A DNA stretch of 64,000 nucleotides from Clostridia bacterium (lineage in GTDB: Bacteria > Bacillota > Clostridia > Oscillospirales > CAG-272). A program made the translations under genes and the position numbers. The DNA is taken from NCBI GenBank assembly GCA_017467815.1, contig JAFUKI010000039.1:1-64000 (forward strand). Direction: 5' to 3'. Each line of letters starts with the position of its first letter. Position 1 is the first letter of the stretch. The notes beneath the pieces are model-generated. The model was given only the letters and a program-made list of their open reading frames with translations, searched no databases and had not been told where the DNA came from. Shown here piece by piece: positions 17,298-25,337 of the stretch.

Positions 17298-17708
17298 ATG
17301 AATTCATTCAGATATAAACTTGCTACTTTTATGCACGGTCGATACGGTATTGACCAGTTATACTACGGTCTGCTGGTGACTTATGTAATTTTTATCATTC
17401 TTAATATTATTTTTCCTTCCTTCATCTGGGGCATCCTTATGACCGCATCTCTGGTTTACGCTCTGTTCCGGATGTTCTCGAAGAATATCGCCGCAAGACA
17501 GCGTGAGAATCGGGTGTTTCTGAAACTCTGGAATCCTCTGAAAACGGAACTTGTACTGTGCAAGGACAGATGCAAGGATTTCCGTACTGCAAGATACAGA
17601 CACTGCAAACACTGCAGAGCCATTATCAAATTGCCGAAGAAAAGAGGCAAACATACCGTAATCTGCCCCTGCTGTAAGGAAAGATTTTCCGTAAGGATCA
17701 TACTGTAA
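17298..17708 (+). CDS. Small membrane protein with C-terminal zinc ribbon
   Basis: 136 residues. Two transmembrane segments (about 22-40 and 42-59) are followed by a basic linker and a zinc ribbon formed by Cys103/Cys106 (HCKHC) and Cys123/Cys126 (ICPCC). AGAAAGGA precedes the ATG. The ribbon lies on the cytoplasmic side if the inside-positive rule holds. Related small proteins are common in gut Clostridia, but I know of no function. It is convergent with the alanine symporter gene. Confidence 0.8.
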   Translation: MNSFRYKLATFMHGRYGIDQLYYGLLVTYVIFIILNIIFPSFIWGILMTASLVYALFRMFSKNIAARQRENRVFLKLWNPLKTELVLCKDRCKDFRTARYRHCKHCRAIIKLPKKRGKHTVICPCCKERFSVRIIL

Positions 17709-17715
17709 CATACAC

Positions 17716-17756
17716 AAAAAAGGATCGCCCATCTGCCTTGACGGGTGATCCTTTTC
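17716..17756. terminator. Bidirectional terminator
   Basis: AAAAGGATCGCCC pairs with GGGTGATCCTTTT around an 11-base loop. A-run before and T-run after make it work for both the plus-strand gene at 17298 and the minus-strand symporter gene. Confidence 0.8.
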
Positions 17757-17777
17757 GTATAGCGGAACAGGCAGAAG

Positions 17778-19115
17778 TCAGGAGTTTCCGCCCGTCCGTG
17801 CTATCTCTCCGATCTCCTTCCGCATAATCCAGAGAACGGCAATATTCAGACAGGTCATAACACTCACCACAAGATCCGCCGTATTCCACATCAATTCCGG
17901 GGAGATCACAGCGCCGATCACCGTACAGAGAATCGTAATACCGATATAACAACGCCTGATCCTGCAGGATGCGGAAAAATACTGCAGTGCCGTGATCCCG
18001 TAGTACAGCTGTGCCAGTATGGAGGAATAGGCAAACAGTACCACCGAAAAACCGAGAATCCGGTAGGACAGCATACCGCCGAACAAAGCATATGCTTCCA
18101 GTGTGGTCAGCGGAGAACCGGCGGAAAGAATCCCATACCGCATATCCGCCGTCAGAATCACAAAAGCCGTCAGACTGCACAGCAGGATCGTATCACAGAA
18201 CACTTCAAATATTCCGTAAATCCCCTGATGATGGGGACTTTTGGTATCCGCCGCCGCATGAGCAGTGGGGGAGGTACCGCATCCGGCTTCGTTGGAGAAG
18301 ATCCCTCTGGTAATGCCGAAACGTACGGCTTCCCGTATGGTAAATCCCGTGATTCCTCCCTGCACGGAAGAAAACGTAAATGCCTCTTTGAGAATCCGGG
18401 ACAGTATCGCCGGGAAAAGAGAAATATTGGGCAGAATGACGCCGAAGGAAAGAAGGATATACAGAACCGTCAGCGCCGGAATCAGCTTCACCGTAATATC
18501 TCCCACCCGCCGGATGCCGTAGATCGACGCCGCCAGTACAAGTACTGCCAAAAAAACACCGCAGACCCATTCGGGTACCGGTGTACATACATCCGCCGCC
18601 GCATTTGCCTGTACGATCGTCCCGGTAACCAGGGAATTGACGATGCAAAGTACGGCAAATACATTTCCGAGAGCAAAAGCTCTGCCGCTTCCGATGTATT
18701 TCCCAAGACCGTCCCGGATAGTATACATCGCACCGCCCGTATGGGTTCCGTCCCGGTTTGTACATCTGTACCGGACCGCCAGTGCAACCTCACCGTATTT
18801 TACCGCCATGGAAAAAAACGCACCCATCCACATCCAGAAGACCGCACCGGCACCGCCCTGCAGAATCGCCGCGGAAACACCTGTGATGTTCCCCACGCCA
18901 AGCGTACCGGCAAGGGCAGTACTGACCGCTTTGAAAGGTGTATTGCGGCTGTTTTCCGGAATATCGGCAAGTTTTCCGAAAAATGATCGGGGATTCAGTA
19001 TTTTCGGAATCCGTATCCTGCATGACAGCACCAAACCGCACCCAAGAAGCATCACAGGTACCAATGTGCCGCTGAGCAGACCGAGAAAAGCATCCCACCA
19101 TATTCCAACCGTCAT
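17778..19115 (-). CDS. Sodium:alanine symporter family protein (AGCS)
   Basis: About 445 residues with some ten hydrophobic segments. The AGCS signature is present (GVGNITGVSAAILQGGAG, then FWMWMGAFFSMAVKYGE). These carriers import alanine or glycine with sodium. I start at 19115 (MTVGIWWDAFLG), where AAAGGCGG lies about 9 bases upstream; a TTG at 19154 is less likely. It is divergent from the phosphodiester glycosidase gene and shows no operon partner. Confidence 0.92.
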   Translation of the reverse strand: MTVGIWWDAFLGLLSGTLVPVMLLGCGLVLSCRIRIPKILNPRSFFGKLADIPENSRNTPFKAVSTALAGTLGVGNITGVSAAILQGGAGAVFWMWMGAFFSMAVKYGEVALAVRYRCTNRDGTHTGGAMYTIRDGLGKYIGSGRAFALGNVFAVLCIVNSLVTGTIVQANAAADVCTPVPEWVCGVFLAVLVLAASIYGIRRVGDITVKLIPALTVLYILLSFGVILPNISLFPAILSRILKEAFTFSSVQGGITGFTIREAVRFGITRGIFSNEAGCGTSPTAHAAADTKSPHHQGIYGIFEVFCDTILLCSLTAFVILTADMRYGILSAGSPLTTLEAYALFGGMLSYRILGFSVVLFAYSSILAQLYYGITALQYFSASCRIRRCYIGITILCTVIGAVISPELMWNTADLVVSVMTCLNIAVLWIMRKEIGEIARTGGNS

Positions 19116-19283
19116 AAAATACGCCGCCTTTCTGAAAGTATGACTGGTAACCAATATAGAACCGCCCGTGGAAAATATGCATGAACAAAGGAAAATTTTT
19201 CAAAAAGTGCGTGAAACGGGAACATTGCGAAAAACGAAACGTCTAATAGAAAAAATCCAGAAAACGGATGTGAATACAGAAAT

Positions 19284-20357
19284 ATGAAAAGAAAAACAAA
19301 ACGGCTCTGGCAGATCGTATCCATCGGATTCTGTTCCGTGTCGGCAGTCCTGATCGGTGCGATGCTGAGTTTTTACATACTGATCGCAGCAGGTGCGTCT
19401 CCGGAACTGCAAAGTGTCTGGGTATGTACAGCCATGACCACCATGTCCCATAAATACCTTGCCACCATGTTTATTCCGGAGGAGAGAATCAACGAGATCA
19501 TGGATGAAAACCGGGTAGACGACTCCGCCCACGACTCCATCATCCTGAATTTCAACAAAGAGGAAACCGAAGAAGAGACCGCCGGCATCTCCGAAGAGGA
19601 AACAGCCCTGCCGGAACCCGAACCCACTTACGAGGACGAGGGATATACTTTGCTGGAAGACGGCATTTATGTCAAGGAAGTCAGCGGCAGTACCTGGAAG
19701 GGTTACGTAATGCTGGTGGAAAATCCCATGCGGGTAAAACTGGTGGACTCTTCCAAACAGTATTCCTGCGGTGAAAAAGTCATGACCATGGTAGCAAACA
19801 GCGGTGCTGTGGCGGGGATCAACGGCGGCGGTTTCCAGGACGGTGTGAATTACGACTCCAACGGCGGAATGCCTGCCGGGATGCTGATTGAAGACGGCGA
19901 ACTGATCTATCCCTATGTATCCGATAACAGTACGGTTTACAATATGATCGGCATCAACAAAAACGGCGCGCTGGTGCTTCGTCACTGTACAACCGCATGG
20001 GCATTGAGCAACGATATCGTCAGTGCCGTATCCTTCTGGCCATTTCTTGTGGTCAACGGGGAAGGGATGATCACAAACGGCACAGGCGGCTGGGGCATTG
20101 CGCCCCGGACAGCAATCGGTCAGAGAGAAAGCGGCGAATTCCTTTTTCTCGTGATCGACGGCCGCCAGGTGGACTGGAGTATCGGCTGTGACCTGGATGT
20201 ACTGCAGGAAGTTATGTTGGCGGAAGGCGCATACAACGCAGCCATGCTGGACGGCGGAAGCTCCACGGCAATGGTATACAAAGATACATACATCAACAAA
20301 CCCAGCCTTGGACATGAAAGATGGATCAACAACGCATTTGTGGTAATGCCTGAATAA
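19284..20357 (+). CDS. Phosphodiester glycosidase family protein (NAGPA domain)
   Basis: 357 residues. A single N-terminal membrane anchor (about 8-37) is followed by a Glu-rich stalk (about 85-120). The rest is an NAGPA-type domain with GINGGGFQDG (about 180), TAIGQRESGEFLFLVIDGR and AAMLDGGSSTAMVY. This family includes the mammalian uncovering enzyme and bacterial exopolysaccharide proteins; it hydrolyses sugar phosphodiesters. The active site faces outward, so a cell-wall or exopolysaccharide substrate is likely. The ribosome binding site is weak. A terminator follows. Confidence 0.88.
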   Translation: MKRKTKRLWQIVSIGFCSVSAVLIGAMLSFYILIAAGASPELQSVWVCTAMTTMSHKYLATMFIPEERINEIMDENRVDDSAHDSIILNFNKEETEEETAGISEEETALPEPEPTYEDEGYTLLEDGIYVKEVSGSTWKGYVMLVENPMRVKLVDSSKQYSCGEKVMTMVANSGAVAGINGGGFQDGVNYDSNGGMPAGMLIEDGELIYPYVSDNSTVYNMIGINKNGALVLRHCTTAWALSNDIVSAVSFWPFLVVNGEGMITNGTGGWGIAPRTAIGQRESGEFLFLVIDGRQVDWSIGCDLDVLQEVMLAEGAYNAAMLDGGSSTAMVYKDTYINKPSLGHERWINNAFVVMPE

Positions 20358-20363
20358 GTATAA

Positions 20364-20404
20364 AAACATCGTTATGGTTTCTGCACCGTAACGATGTTTT
20401 TTGC
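20364..20404 (+). terminator. Terminator after the phosphodiester glycosidase gene
   Basis: AACATCGTTA pairs with TAACGATGTT around a 14-base loop, then T residues follow. Confidence 0.8.
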
Positions 20405-20510
20405 TTGTATATTTTCAGATATACAGAATTGTCAAAAACAAACAAAAACGGGGGGGTACACTGTATTTATGTGTATAAAGTAGAATATTTGTGTTTTGCC
20501 GGAAAGCTGC

Positions 20511-20539
20511 TTGACATTTAATTTTAATTAATATACAAT
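20511..20539 (+). promoter_or_regulatory. Strong promoter of the AATE-repeat protein gene
   Basis: A consensus TTGACA (20511-20516) and TACAAT (20534-20539) are 17 bases apart in very AT-rich DNA. Transcription would start near 20546, leaving a 5' leader of about 150 bases. A near-perfect promoter suggests high expression. Confidence 0.8.
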
Positions 20540-20550
20540 ATATAATAAAT

Positions 20551-20672
20551 CGGTATATTGTCACATTGTGGAATATATACCAATCTATCACGCATAGACA
20601 CTAACCCCAAAACATAGAAATGTTTTCTCTTCCGTACCGGAGACTGAAAATGATCTTCTGATGGTTTTGGGT
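20551..20672 (+). promoter_or_regulatory. Structured 5' leader of the AATE-repeat protein gene
   Basis: Two paired regions are visible. GGTATAT (20551-20557) pairs with ATATACC (20575-20581). ACCCCAAAAC (20604-20613) pairs with GTTTTGGGT (20664-20672) with one bulged C, enclosing an inner AACAT/ATGTT hairpin. No terminator or anti-RBS pairing is obvious, so it may stabilise the mRNA or be a regulatory element of unknown type. Confidence 0.45.
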
Positions 20673-20696
20673 ATAAAATCAGAAAGGAATAGTTTT

Positions 20697-21779
20697 ATGA
20701 AGAAGTTTTTAGCCATTCTTTTGTGCGCTGTAATGGCAGTATCCGTTATGGGTATGACCGTTTCCGCAGCAAACTACATGAGCGAAAAGGCTGTTATCTA
20801 CCAGCCCGACGAATTTACCGGTGCTGAAGATCCGTGGCTGACTGTCAATGAGGAAGAAAATAAGATCATTGAATGGTGGTCATACGGTTACGGCTGGTTC
20901 ACCAACATTGACGGTTACCCGACCTTTATGACCACCCCTGTTGGCGACAGCTACTGGGATTCCCATGTTGTGGATTCTGAAGATGTTAACCTTGCCTGGC
21001 AGGTTCGTCCTGCAAGATACCCCATCATGAAGCTGCGTTACTGTGTTCCTTACTACGGTCAGGACATTGTTGTCAATGTTCCGATCTGTGACGGACAGGG
21101 TTTTGATTTTACTCTGATCGGTGACGGTCAGTGGCACGATGCCATCATTGATCTGTATTCCTTTGATTCTCTTGACTGGGATCAGTATGTGGAATACTGG
21201 AACAGCCCGGAAAACAATGCAGGTCTTACCGAACCCATGCAGGCAGGTCTGCTGATGCAGCCCCAGGTATATGGCGAAGAAGTAGCTATTATGTTCGAAT
21301 ACCTCGGCTTCTTCGCAACTAAGGAACTGGCTGAAGCCTACAACGGCGACCCCGCAAGCATCGAAAACATCGGTGTAACCGAAGCTGTAAATGAAGCTGA
21401 AACCGAAGCTGCAACCGAAGCCGCAACCGAAGCCGCAACTGAAGCTGCAACCGAAGCTGCAACCGAAGCTGCAACCGAAGCTGCAACCGAAGCTGCAACC
21501 GAAGCCGCAACCGAAGCCGCAACCGAAGCTGCTACCGAACCTGAAACCGCAGAAGTTATTGATCCTGCAACCGAAGCTGCAACCGAAGCTGCTACTGAAG
21601 CTGCTACTGAAGCTGCTACTGAAGCTGCTACTGAAGCTGCAACCGAAGCCGCTACTGAAGAAACTGTTGAAGACGTTCCTCTTGCCGCTCCCCAGACCGC
21701 AGACATCGCTCTCGTTCTGGCTGCAATCGGTCTCACCAGCGGTGCTCTTGTTCTGAAGAACAAGAAGAACAGAAAGTAA
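20697..21779 (+). CDS. Secreted AATE-repeat surface protein with wall-anchor-like tail
   Basis: 360 residues. The signal peptide (MKKFLAILLCAVMAVSVMGM, cut after VSA) leads to a globular domain of about 200 residues rich in Trp and Tyr, resembling a carbohydrate-binding or jelly-roll fold but not recognised. Next come 11 and then 7 tandem AATE units, a likely extended stalk. The end APQTAD, a hydrophobic stretch and KNKKNRK has the layout of a sortase sorting signal, with PQTAD in place of LPXTG. AGAAAGGAA precedes the ATG at 20697. It has a strong promoter, structured leader and terminator, so it stands alone and may be abundant. Confidence 0.85.
   Translation: MKKFLAILLCAVMAVSVMGMTVSAANYMSEKAVIYQPDEFTGAEDPWLTVNEEENKIIEWWSYGYGWFTNIDGYPTFMTTPVGDSYWDSHVVDSEDVNLAWQVRPARYPIMKLRYCVPYYGQDIVVNVPICDGQGFDFTLIGDGQWHDAIIDLYSFDSLDWDQYVEYWNSPENNAGLTEPMQAGLLMQPQVYGEEVAIMFEYLGFFATKELAEAYNGDPASIENIGVTEAVNEAETEAATEAATEAATEAATEAATEAATEAATEAATEAATEAATEAATEPETAEVIDPATEAATEAATEAATEAATEAATEAATEAATEETVEDVPLAAPQTADIALVLAAIGLTSGALVLKNKKNRK
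21408..21659 (+). repeat. In-gene 12-bp tandem repeats (AATE units)
   Basis: Eleven 12-bp units (21408-21539, consensus GCTGCAACCGAA) and seven more (21576-21659, many GCTGCTACTGAA) are split by a 36-bp spacer coding PETAEVIDPATE. Codon variants cluster, which suggests recent slippage or unequal crossover, so copy number probably varies among strains. Confidence 0.95.
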
Positions 21780-21844
21780 TATTAGTTTCCTATGGTACGG
21801 TTATCTCGGTTGAGATAAAAGGGAAAATATATTACGATAAAAAA

Positions 21845-21876
21845 ACGGGTTGTCTATGAAGGACAGCCTGTTTTTT
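21845..21876 (+). terminator. Terminator of the AATE-repeat gene
   Basis: AACGGGTTGTC pairs with GACAGCCTGTT (one G-T pair) around a 7-base loop, followed by a T-run. Confidence 0.8.
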
Positions 21877-21902
21877 ATATTAAGTCAAGTATATTAATTT
21901 TA

Positions 21903-22394
21903 TCATGATCCGATTGGTAATAAATTATCATTGTAAATTGCCTGGATCAGATCATCCCCGCGATACACCAGTTTCAGTGAGAAAAAGGGAACATCCTCTC
22001 GCAGAAGCCTGAGAAAAATCTTATCCCCTTCCCAGATCGGCAGATGCTCCACATCCGGAACAGGTACCCATTCCAGCGTACCTTCATCGCATTCCCGCAT
22101 CTCACCGGAAAAGTCCCGGCATAGAAACAGATGCATATACTCACCGAAAGGGTTACCGCCTTCCGCATCGGTACACCAGAACGTGACGATGCCCCGGTAT
22201 TCCATTTTACCAAGGGTAAGTCCCGTTTCCTCCAAGGCTTCACGGCGCATACCTTCTTCCGGTGTTTCGCCTTCTTCCATACCGCCGCCGATACCGATCC
22301 ATTTGTCCTTGTTGATATCCTTTTCCTTCTTGACCCGATGCAGCATCAGATAGCATCCGTCCCGCTCCAAATATCCCAATGTTGTATTCCGCAT
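21903..22394 (-). CDS. Nudix hydrolase (MutT-like)
   Basis: 163 residues. The Nudix box is complete at about 37-59 (GGMEEGETPEEGMRREALEE then TGL). The family cleaves nucleoside diphosphates linked to another group; the length and HRVKKEKDINKDKW start resemble 8-oxo-dGTP diphosphatases, but substrate is not proven. The ATG at 22394 has GGAGAG 4 bases upstream; one at 22430 has none. It is convergent with the AATE gene and downstream of no clear partner. Confidence 0.88.
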   Translation of the reverse strand: MRNTTLGYLERDGCYLMLHRVKKEKDINKDKWIGIGGGMEEGETPEEGMRREALEETGLTLGKMEYRGIVTFWCTDAEGGNPFGEYMHLFLCRDFSGEMRECDEGTLEWVPVPDVEHLPIWEGDKIFLRLLREDVPFFSLKLVYRGDDLIQAIYNDNLLPIGS

Positions 22395-22441
22395 AAAACT
22401 CTCCGAAAATACTGATAGTATAAAATGCAATTAAAAAACAT

Positions 22442-22478
22442 AAAAACGAAAAGGGATTGCTCGCAATGAACAATCCCC
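22442..22478 (-). terminator. Terminator of the N-acetylhexosamine kinase gene
   Basis: On the minus strand GGGATTG and CAATCCC pair (22478-22453) and are followed by a T-rich run. It lies just past the stop of the gene at 22489. Confidence 0.7.
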
Positions 22479-22488
22479 GATATTCCGA

Positions 22489-23592
22489 TTATCTGTTAGC
22501 CAGACGGCGAACAATAGCATTCATTTCGTCCATCTTGGCTTCGATCTCTGCAACCAGCTTGAACTGGGTACGGCATCTGTCCAGGTTGTGTTCCGGATAG
22601 TGGGTCTTGAAATAAACGTCGCCGGCGAGATAGTCTGCCAGGAAACGGGAACCGCATTCCAGAGTCATCAGCTTAATGGAGAAGGGCAGCAGAGCCAGCT
22701 CTTCATCGGTGATGGAGGTCAGTTCTTCAAGGAAGCCTTTGGTGAATGCTTCAAACTTTTCCATGTCGAACCAGATCTTGGACAGATCCTTTTCGTCTTC
22801 CGCACCGCTGGAACCGCCGAAACGGAGCGCATCGCCGTAGTCATACAGCAGGGAACCGGGCATAACGGTGTCCAGGTCGATAACGCAGACACCTTCACCG
22901 GTAACATTGTCCAGCATGACATTGTTCAGCTTGGTATCGTTGTGGGTAACCCGCAGAGGAATTCTGCCTTCCGCGATGGCATCAACAACTACATTGCAGT
23001 CAGCTTCTCTGTCCAGAACGAACTTGATTTCTTCCTGTACGTCCTTGGCTCTGCCGACAGCGTCTTCATTGACAGCCTTGACAAAGTTCTGGAAACGAAC
23101 CTTGGTATTGTGGAAGTTTACGATGGTTTCGTGGAGCTTTTCTGCCGGGTAATCTGCCAGAAGGTTCTGGAACTTACCGAAAGCTCTGGCAGCATGATAC
23201 AGCTGCTGGGGATTTTCCACGAGGTCGTAGGAAGTAGCACCGGTGATGAACTTGTACAGACGGAAATAGTCACCGTTTTCGTTCTTGTAGTAGGGAAGAT
23301 CTTCCTTGGTTTCAATCAGAGTCAGGGTTTCTCTGTCGGGATCACCGCCGGCAGCGATGATCTTTTCACGGAGATAAGAGGTAACACCCTGAATGTTTTC
23401 CATAACATCTTCCGGCTTGCTGAATACATTCTTGTTGATGCGCTGGAGAATGTAGTCCGGCTTGGCGTGTACGATAAAGGTGTCGTTGATGTGACCGTTA
23501 CCGTAGGAGGAAGGAAGCACTTCAATGTTGAAATGCGTCAGAATCTCATGAAAATTGTAGGGAGCATTTGCAGATTCATTCAGATTAGACAT
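22489..23592 (-). CDS. nahK: N-acetylhexosamine 1-kinase (NahK-like)
   Basis: 367-residue aminoglycoside-phosphotransferase-fold kinase. It aligns well from memory with Bifidobacterium NahK: YGNGHINDTFIV at the start, VTHNDTKLNNVMLD with catalytic Asp, IDLDTVMPGSLLYDYGDALR for metal binding, and FLADYLAGDVYFKTHYPEHN near the end. NahK phosphorylates GlcNAc or GalNAc at C1, feeding lacto-N-biose or galacto-N-biose use from mucin and milk sugars. No phosphorylase partner is in the window, so the pathway link is inferred. AAAGGATT precedes the ATG. Confidence 0.88.
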   Translation of the reverse strand: MSNLNESANAPYNFHEILTHFNIEVLPSSYGNGHINDTFIVHAKPDYILQRINKNVFSKPEDVMENIQGVTSYLREKIIAAGGDPDRETLTLIETKEDLPYYKNENGDYFRLYKFITGATSYDLVENPQQLYHAARAFGKFQNLLADYPAEKLHETIVNFHNTKVRFQNFVKAVNEDAVGRAKDVQEEIKFVLDREADCNVVVDAIAEGRIPLRVTHNDTKLNNVMLDNVTGEGVCVIDLDTVMPGSLLYDYGDALRFGGSSGAEDEKDLSKIWFDMEKFEAFTKGFLEELTSITDEELALLPFSIKLMTLECGSRFLADYLAGDVYFKTHYPEHNLDRCRTQFKLVAEIEAKMDEMNAIVRRLANR

Positions 23593-23743
23593 AGTATCAG
23601 AATCCTTTCATTCAATAAAGATGCGGTTTGCACCTGATATTCAATAATTTGAAATGGGGACATTTCCCTCTATATATAATAACATAAATCGCCAAAAAAG
23701 TAAATAGTGTTTTAAGACTTTACAATTCTTTAACATACTTCGG

Positions 23744-23772
23744 TTGTAATAAACCCCATAATCTGGTATACT
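23744..23772 (+). promoter_or_regulatory. Promoter of the metallo-hydrolase gene
   Basis: TTGTAA (23744-23749) and TATACT (23767-23772) are 17 bases apart, 22 bases before the start at 23795. The divergent kinase gene must have its own promoter in 23640-23700, where AT-rich -10-like boxes occur. Confidence 0.7.
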
Positions 23773-23794
23773 GCTGAAAAACAGGAAGGGATAA

Positions 23795-24493
23795 ATGCGT
23801 ATGAAAGTGAAATATTACGGACACAGTGGCTTCTCCGTGGAACTGGAGAACCATTGGCTTCTCTTTGACTATTATACCGGTGCGGCACCCGTACTGCCGG
23901 AAAATAAAGCGGTCTGTGTATTTGTAAGCCACCACCATCCCGATCATCTGAATCCGGAAATATTCACCTGGCAGAAGCATCACCCGGACATCCGCTATAT
24001 TCTGGCAAGCGATATCCGGAAAGACTATCCCGAACAGTACGGTGCCGTGAACTGCCATTTTGTCCGCGGAGAAATGACTGAGGAATACGACGACATTCAG
24101 GTACAGACCCTCCGTTCCACCGACTGCGGCGTGGCTTTTCTGGTAACTGTGGAAGGCAAACGGATCTATCACGCCGGTGATCTCTGCCTGTGGCTGTGGG
24201 AAGGCATGGATAGAAACGAATCCCGGCAGATGATGGGTACCTTCATGAAGTACGTCTCCCCTTTGAAGAATATTCCCATCGACCTTGCGTTTCTGACACT
24301 GGACAACCGGCAGGAAAAAGGCGCGTATCTCAATATGGATTATTATATGCGTCATTTTATGATCGAAGCCTGTGTGCCCATGCATTATTTCGGAGATACC
24401 GCCATTGCAGACCGGCTCAAAGCGGACAGCAGCAGCGAACCCTACCGTGACCGTATCTTCAAGATGAACCCAGGCGATACACTGGATGTGTAA
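23795..24493 (+). CDS. Metallo-beta-lactamase-fold hydrolase
   Basis: 232 residues. The metal site motif HHHPDH is at 46-51, and HAGDLCLW gives the further aspartate. The start YYGHSGFSVELENHWLLFDY fits the UlaG/RomA-like branch of the fold. GGAAGGG precedes the ATG; a second ATG two codons later is equally possible. Substrate unknown. It is probably monocistronic because pth has its own promoter. Confidence 0.85.
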   Translation: MRMKVKYYGHSGFSVELENHWLLFDYYTGAAPVLPENKAVCVFVSHHHPDHLNPEIFTWQKHHPDIRYILASDIRKDYPEQYGAVNCHFVRGEMTEEYDDIQVQTLRSTDCGVAFLVTVEGKRIYHAGDLCLWLWEGMDRNESRQMMGTFMKYVSPLKNIPIDLAFLTLDNRQEKGAYLNMDYYMRHFMIEACVPMHYFGDTAIADRLKADSSSEPYRDRIFKMNPGDTLDV

Positions 24494-24540
24494 AACGCGG
24501 AAATAAATCCGGAAAAGTTTTGGAATATCCTGTTTTCCCC

Positions 24541-24569
24541 TTGATTTTACAGCACATTTGGGGTATCAT
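24541..24569 (+). promoter_or_regulatory. Promoter of pth-mfd
   Basis: TTGATT (24541-24546) and TATCAT (24564-24569) are 17 bases apart. Transcription would begin near 24576, just before the hairpin at 24589. Confidence 0.6.
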
Positions 24570-24588
24570 ATAAACACAATAATTCCAT

Positions 24589-24610
24589 CCCGTCCCCAAA
24601 CGGGCTTTTT
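24589..24610 (+). terminator. Possible attenuator in the pth leader
   Basis: CCCGT and ACGGG pair around CCCCAA and run into CTTTTT, a short terminator-like hairpin. If the promoter at 24541 is right, it lies inside the pth leader and could attenuate; otherwise it ends the upstream gene. Confidence 0.45.
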
Positions 24611-24650
24611 CGGCGTTCAGATATATTGACCCAGAGGAGGTAAACACAAA

Positions 24651-25337
24651 ATGAGCGATATTATGGAACTGTTCAAGAAGATCAGTAAAGAAGGACCTGC
24701 ATCGGGTCCGCCGGAATATATTATATGCGGACTGGGAAATCCCGGCGACAAATATGCCCGTACCCGTCACAACGCCGGATTTATGGCGATGGATTATCTG
24801 TCCCAGAAGTGCGGAATCGAGATTAAAAGAATCCGCTTCAAAGCCCTGACCGGAGAAGGTACCGTAGACGGCAAACGGGTTCTGTTTATGAAACCCCAGA
24901 CGTTTATGAATTTGTCCGGTGAAGCCCTGCAGGAAGCCATGGCTTTTTATAAAATCCCGATTGAAAAAGTGATCGTATTCTCCGATGACGTAAATCTTGC
25001 CCCCGGCAGACTGCGTATCCGTAAATCCGGTTCGGACGGTGGTCAGAGAGGGCTGAGAAGCATCATCACCCTTCTGAATTCCGATCAGTTCCCGAGAGTA
25101 CGCATCGGTGTCGGAGAAAAGCCGCATAAAGATTACGATATGGCAGATTGGGTGCTGGGCAACCTGAGTGACGCGGACTGTGAGGATATGTACCCCTGTC
25201 TGGAAGCGTCCTATGAGATTATCAAACTGATTATGGCAGGCAAAACGGAGGATGCTATGGGCAGATTCAACGGCATGAAACCGAAGAATAAGGAAGAAGC
25301 AGCTCCTGCCGACGAAGAAAAAACGGTGACCAAATGA
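24651..25337 (+). CDS. pth: Peptidyl-tRNA hydrolase
   Basis: 228 residues. It frees tRNA from prematurely released peptidyl-tRNA. The core starts at IICGLGNPGDKYARTRHNAG (25-44), with catalytic His40 and GLGNPG. FMKPQTFMNLSGE follows. About 22 extra residues precede the core and a charged Lys/Glu tail ends the protein, making it longer than the usual 190. AGGAGG lies 10 bases before the ATG. The stop overlaps the mfd start as ATGA, the common pth-mfd arrangement in Firmicutes. Confidence 0.96.
   Translation: MSDIMELFKKISKEGPASGPPEYIICGLGNPGDKYARTRHNAGFMAMDYLSQKCGIEIKRIRFKALTGEGTVDGKRVLFMKPQTFMNLSGEALQEAMAFYKIPIEKVIVFSDDVNLAPGRLRIRKSGSDGGQRGLRSIITLLNSDQFPRVRIGVGEKPHKDYDMADWVLGNLSDADCEDMYPCLEASYEIIKLIMAGKTEDAMGRFNGMKPKNKEEAAPADEEKTVTK

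Noticed and set aside
21408-21659. Short regular repeats that could suggest a CRISPR array
   Set aside because: The units are 12-bp coding repeats in frame within a secreted protein, with no spacers and no cas genes.
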